A DNA stretch of 64,000 nt from Arbacia lixula (taxonomy: Eukaryota > Echinodermata > Echinoidea > Arbacioida > Arbaciidae), in contig OZ022576.1 in NCBI GenBank assembly GCA_963669155.1, forward strand, positions 38,813,307 to 38,877,306. The letters are read 5' to 3'. Positions 59,636-64,000 of this stretch are shown piece after piece. A program made the position numbers and the translations under genes. The notes under the pieces were generated by a model. The model did not search any database, was not told where the DNA came from, and saw only the letters and a program-made list of their open reading frames with translations. Position 1 is the stretch's first letter. Every line of letters starts with the position of its first letter.

Positions 59636-60238
59636 GGAATTGGATAGATACTTTTTTCACAACAGAGAATGAGACAGAAACTTAATAGAGAAGAAAAATG
59701 CGAGGGAGGAAGGGGTGGTGGTGGTGAAGGTGGAGGTGGAGGTGGTGGTGGTGGAGGTGGTGGTGGTGGTGGTGGTGGAGGGATGCCATCCCATAGCATA
59801 ACAACATGATTGGTTTTATCCTGCTTAGTAACTGACCAATAACATAGCTATTATGCATTCAAAACATATGGAATTGGATAGATACTTTTTCACAACAGAG
59901 AATGAGACAGAAACGTAATAGAGAAGAAAGATAGGAGGGAGGAAGGGGTGGTGGTGGTGGTGGTGGTGGTGGAGGGATGCCATCCCATAACATAAGAACA
60001 TGATTGGTTTTATCCTGCTTAGTAACTGACCGATAACAGGTATTATGCATTCTTAACGTATGGAATTGGATATATACTTTTTTTCACAACAAAGAATTAA
60101 ACAGAAACATAATAGAGAAGAAAAATGGGAGGGAGGGAAGGGTGGTGGTGGTGGTGGAGGGATGCCATCCCATAGCATAACAATATGATTGGTTTTATCC
60201 TGCTTAGTAATTGGCCAATAACATATTTTTTATGCATT
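59636..60238 (+). repeat. Three tandem units of about 180-230 bp with GGT tracts
   Basis: GGAATTGGATAGATAC starts units at about 59638, 59870 and 60061. Each continues through ACAACAGAGAATGAGACAG, a GGTGGTGGT tract, GGGATGCCATCCCATA and ATGATTGGTTTTATCCTGC. Unit length differs mainly by the GGT tract. It is directly followed by a family B MITE. Confidence 0.85.
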
Positions 60239-60246
60239 CTTCCCTA

Positions 60247-60481
60247 CTTTGACAAAAGGAGGCAAGTGACAAATCCCTCCAATTGTGATTATTGGTACTC
60301 TTGGCTTGTACCCAACTTTCCCAACATACAGATACAATCTGGAGAAGAAATTCATCTTGTTAAGATTCATCTTACCGTCTAACATGATGCGGTGTTGTAC
60401 TGATTGCAATGCAAGTGACAAGTACATTTTGTTCACTTTTAAGAAAAGTTTCTTTTGTTAGCTGTTTCCTCTTTGTCAAAG
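60247..60481. mobile_element. Foldback MITE, family B copy 3 (TA-flanked)
   Basis: Starts CTTTGACAAAAGGAGGCAA and ends CTTTGTCAAAG, with TA on both sides. The interior matches copy 1 (AATCTGGA.AAGA and TAACATGATG.GGTGTTG). Confidence 0.8.
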
Positions 60482-60644
60482 TAGGGCAACATTGCTCGTA
60501 TATAGAGATATGGGCAGCAAGGGAAAATAAACTCTTCAATGGGTATTTTACTCGCTCGTTTAACTCTACTCCCAAACTCGCTTCTCTAGCTCTGCCTGAT
60601 TTGTTCCACATTTTTCCGAACCTGTCGATCGCTAGCTGCCTGTG

Positions 60645-60735
60645 TTATACACACGCGCGCGCGCGCTCACCCACTTCCCACATACCCACACACACACGCA
60701 CATACATTATACACACATACAGACACACACGCACT
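60645..60735 (+). repeat. CA/CG-type microsatellite
   Basis: ACACACGCGCGCGCGCGCTC followed by ACACACACACGCACATAC-type repeats. The alternating purine-pyrimidine sequence is Z-DNA prone. Confidence 0.8.
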
Positions 60736-60779
60736 GTTAAACGGGTGATGAAAATAGTCTCCCCCACATCTTCTGGTAG

Positions 60780-61275
60780 CCCAGCTGAGTCGCTCATAAT
60801 ACCCCCTTTCCTCTCCTCCCAGTTTTGTCCGCCAGTAATGACCATCCCGCGGGAGCGAGGACGCATGCACTCGTGCTTTCCAGTGCTTTGTCTTATTTCT
60901 ACGCACGCATAAGATTGCACCCAGACTCCGTTGACGCGGGTCACATGCGAAGCTAAAGCCACTGAGCACGAAGCCAGAAACCAAGGCAAGGTTTGAAGAC
61001 TGGGCAGGCTCGACTGGCTTGGCTTGTATGAAAAGGGGAGTGGTGTGCGTGTTCGCGTAGTGAAATCGTCGGAACTTAGCTTTTCCGACGAGCAAAGGAT
61101 GTCCGTGAAGAGGATCGATTGTCTAGGCTACCTCTGCCTGTGTGGTCGGCTAGGGACCCGTGACTCGAGGGATGCTAACCCGCCTCGACGCCGGCTGCTC
61201 TTTATGCTGGGTCACACGCACCCTCATCCCCTTTTTTTTGTATGTCTGCTGGTCGCGCGCTCTGCGAAATGAATG
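60780..61275. other. CpG-rich patch, candidate promoter or first exon
   Basis: This roughly 500-bp stretch is clearly richer in G+C and CpG than anything nearby (CCCGCGGGAGCGAGG, GTTGACGCGGGTCAC, CGCCTCGACGCCGG). Open frames exist on both strands, but none resembles a known protein. It could mark the start of a gene leaving the window on the right, or an unmethylated repeat. Confidence 0.3.
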
Positions 61276-63681
61276 TCTCAACGAAATATGCACGATACAA
61301 CAACTTACCAAGACAGACAACCACTTCATTTACACTGTAGATATTCGCTCGGCCCATGGTTTTGGTGGAAGATAGCACATGAGATTAAAATTATAGTTAA
61401 TTGTTGGAATGGCGTTAGTGTCTAGATCTTGCGTCTTTGAAAGGTAGTGTAGGCTATTCCATTTTTGCAAACAAAAACACACAAATAGCATATCAATGTA
61501 AATATATTTTGTGAAATATTAAGCTTAACAGAGAGGTTGAATTCAATTAATGCATGAACAAACAAACTACATCTACATAAACTGTATTTGGATTAATTCC
61601 TCTTAGGCTCAGCTTCTGTTTCAAAAGGCAAAATAAAAGTTGAAATTAAGTTAACGTAGTCTTACAATGATACCTTCCATTCATAATGATATCTTATAGC
61701 AAACGTGATAATAATCATCCCTGGAATTGTTTTATCAAGTTTGAAAGGGCATTGAAGCGTCTTTTCGCAGCGAAATTTGCCGTGAATCAATCTAGTTGGA
61801 TGTATATTGATGCATTCACATATATGGCAAAGAATCGTCCAATAACCCTCCTCCCTGCCAGAGATTCTTCAACCCTCATATGACCAAGCCTTGACAACCC
61901 CATTGACTTACTATTCGTTTTCATGTCAGTGGTAATGAGAGAGTTAAATCGCTCTGCAAAGCGATTTTACCAGGCGAAAGACGTCCTCTGACCATTCACA
62001 AGCCACGAAATAGTCGCTTAATGTGTTCGGAGTCAGTGCTGAATATGAAAAAAATCAAAGTAAAATAATCTACCCCTGTTGGTACAAAAATTTAATCATG
62101 ACTACGCTATTAGGAAAACCAGGCTTATTGGAATACAATATTGACATTATTAATCAAATCAAATTTGATTTTCCAACCTCTCAAAGTTTTATTTCACTTT
62201 AATCACCAAAGGCCTGTACAATAGTCGATGTGTTTTATCGAACTTACATACACAAAGACAGTGGGAACACCACGTCACAGCAGTCAGTGGTAGATACTAC
62301 ATTTGGGCCTCTGATTTCGCCGGCGATGCAGGCCTGAAGGATAGTAAATGTAGTTTGCGCCCGGTATACCAGGAATGATTGTATAACGGAACATTATTAT
62401 TCCCTGAAGAAAAGGAATGTGGCGACTTTCGGGTTGAAAGTTACAATTGGAACCTACCTTAAGCTGTCACGATATTTTTCACAGCTCGTTAGAAATAAGT
62501 GTGTATCGTAAAGATAATTGAAATTACTACAAGTTCTTCAAAAACTAGTGGACTTAAAGTTAAAATGGAGAGAAAATGAACTCGGTCGAAATGGGATATA
62601 ACACTTACGACAAAATTGCACTCATCGCCATTATTTCATTATTCATGGTTAAACGAAACATTGTATCCGCACGTCCAGATTTCATTAAAAAAATAGATAT
62701 AGGCCGTACACGAGATTAAATATATTCATCCCTTCTAGTCTCACAAGACGTTTTCTCCTCGATCGGTATTGCTGCTTTGTTTTATCCATCGACCTTTGAA
62801 TAATCACATGGAGACCGAATCAGAAATTCGAAGAAAAAAAATGGAAAAGCGTTGTTTTCGATTTCGTTCTCTATTCATGTTGTTTGCTACTTGACACGGA
62901 TATATTTGCACATAAATTTAGATGTTTCAATGATAAAAATGGAGGATTGATCCCTTTATATCATTTTCTGACGTTGTTTAGTGATGACCAAGATCAGACG
63001 TTGACGTAGTTAGAATGGTATGTATGGATTCTTTGCATGGCTTTTTAACCTAGTAAGTGGGGATGGGGTTTTCATTAGTAGGCCTATCCATGTTTATTAG
63101 AACCAGTTTAACCAAGGACGTAGATATTTATCGATCCATCCTTCCCTGGTATCAATTATCCCAATTTTGTCTATACAGTCTAGGATAGGTGTGGATAAGT
63201 TTCAAAACAAGGACACTACAAGCGTTGTTTTCAGTTGAGTGGTATATTTTTTCACGTCTACAATTATCATCAGACAGGAATATCTTTATCCTAGTTGTCC
63301 TAGTTTGGTTAACTTGTATAATTCATCTCGGGTAAAAACAATTTTGTGGTGTTCTTAACAACAAGAAAGCGTACTTTTGACCTGATTTACAGATCCATTT
63401 TATAAACAGGGTATTACCGGCAAAGTGGGTACAGGAGTGTACAATCTGTACGCCAGGTCCCGTGGTAAATTTCCGTTCGCATGAGAAAATCCCAAGAGGT
63501 TTCGTTGTCAGAGCTCGCCTTGGCCTTGTCTGATGAAGCTTCGCAAGTGCAGCACTTATTTTGTCCTCTTGTGTGGAATATTTGCCATTGCCTCCTTTTT
63601 CAAAATAATGCATTGCCCTCACACATATACAATCATCCGCGTCAAATCGTTGTTTTATAACGTTACGTGTGTGAGTTTGCA
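61276..63681. other. Non-coding stretch, nothing recognised
   Basis: AT-rich sequence without convincing repeats or exons. A 119-codon minus-strand frame at 63323-63682 was examined and matches nothing I recognise. Confidence 0.45.
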
Positions 63682-64000
63682 TAAAGGGTCACTAAATTAG
63701 AAAAATAAGTTCCTTCTAATCTATGTTAAAGTATCCACTAAAAACTACTTTCACATTTGTTCGCCGCAATAAAGTCTCATTTTGACGAAAATTGAAACCC
63801 GCACATCTCCAAGTGATGTCAGAGGAGTCAAATGACATAAAAGACTGTACGGAAGTCAACAATAATTTCTAATAGACCGTTTTGGTTATGTATGCAAATT
63901 TTATTCACGCCGCTCAAACAATACGTTGCCAATGGGAACCCCAAAGTTTGTCCGAGGTTTGCCGAGTAGCAACAACTTATAGATTCAAAGTGCATTCCAT
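63682..64000. mobile_element. Foldback family D element, cut by the window edge
   Basis: TAAAGGGTCACTAAATTAG at the start matches the outer end of 47638-48142. The order TCATTTTGACGAAAAT, ATTCACGCCG and CAATACGTTGCCAATGG, then GAGTAGCAACAACT, follows the interior of that element. Confidence 0.65.

Noticed and set aside
60409-60912. 167-codon frame near the CpG-rich patch
   Set aside because: It starts in a family B MITE and runs through a CA/CG microsatellite, so it is composite by chance.
63323-63682. 119-codon minus-strand frame
   Set aside because: Composition is plausible but there is no recognised domain, no clear splice context and no neighbouring exon. Not enough to call a gene.
1-64000. 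CRISPR arrays, operons or bacterial-type systems
   Set aside because: Intron-containing metazoan genes dominate. No spaced direct repeats of CRISPR type and no prokaryotic gene cluster are present.

Overview
The window looks like a slice of an invertebrate animal genome. It is AT-rich, has small exons in long introns with GT-AG junctions, and is packed with foldback DNA transposons, microsatellites and LINE debris. The proteins are clearly metazoan. Repeat style and codon choice suggest a marine deuterostome, perhaps an echinoderm; that assignment is inference from general impression and no marker was tested.

Three conserved genes can be assembled exon by exon, all on the + strand. SEM1/DSS1, the small acidic proteasome-lid and BRCA2-associated subunit, lies at 2340-5261 (3 coding exons, 81 aa). 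A ceramide synthase of the CERS1 type, without a homeobox domain, lies at 10614-33157 (7 coding exons, 367 aa). An HSPBAP1-like JmjC protein lies at 39507-50471 (7 exons, about 635-651 aa). A possible divergent partner of SEM1 starts on the - strand at 1655 and would run off the left edge. The three proteins share no pathway that I can see, so their adjacency is not evidence of joint function.

Layout: 1-2339 is a likely divergent promoter with a foldback element. 2340-10613 holds SEM1 and its 3' side. 10614-33157 is CERS1, whose introns carry most of the interest: a tandem duplication of the end of exon 5 with its splice donor, a miRNA-like hairpin, and a LINE in intron 5 carrying two nested DNA transposons whose target-site duplications can be read directly. 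33158-39506 is the CERS1 3' flank. 39507-50471 is HSPBAP1, whose start codon overlaps the stop of a short upstream ORF. 50472-64000 has no recognisable conserved gene. It is dominated by a 4.7 kb inverted-repeat structure (53040-57722), a GC-rich foldback element, tandem repeats, a decayed antisense LINE tail and a CpG-rich patch near 61 kb.

At least two foldback families, one with five copies and one with three, are flanked by TA at every complete copy. This points to mobilisation by Tc1/mariner-type transposases that are absent from the window. All annotation is by reading; no alignment or database search was run.
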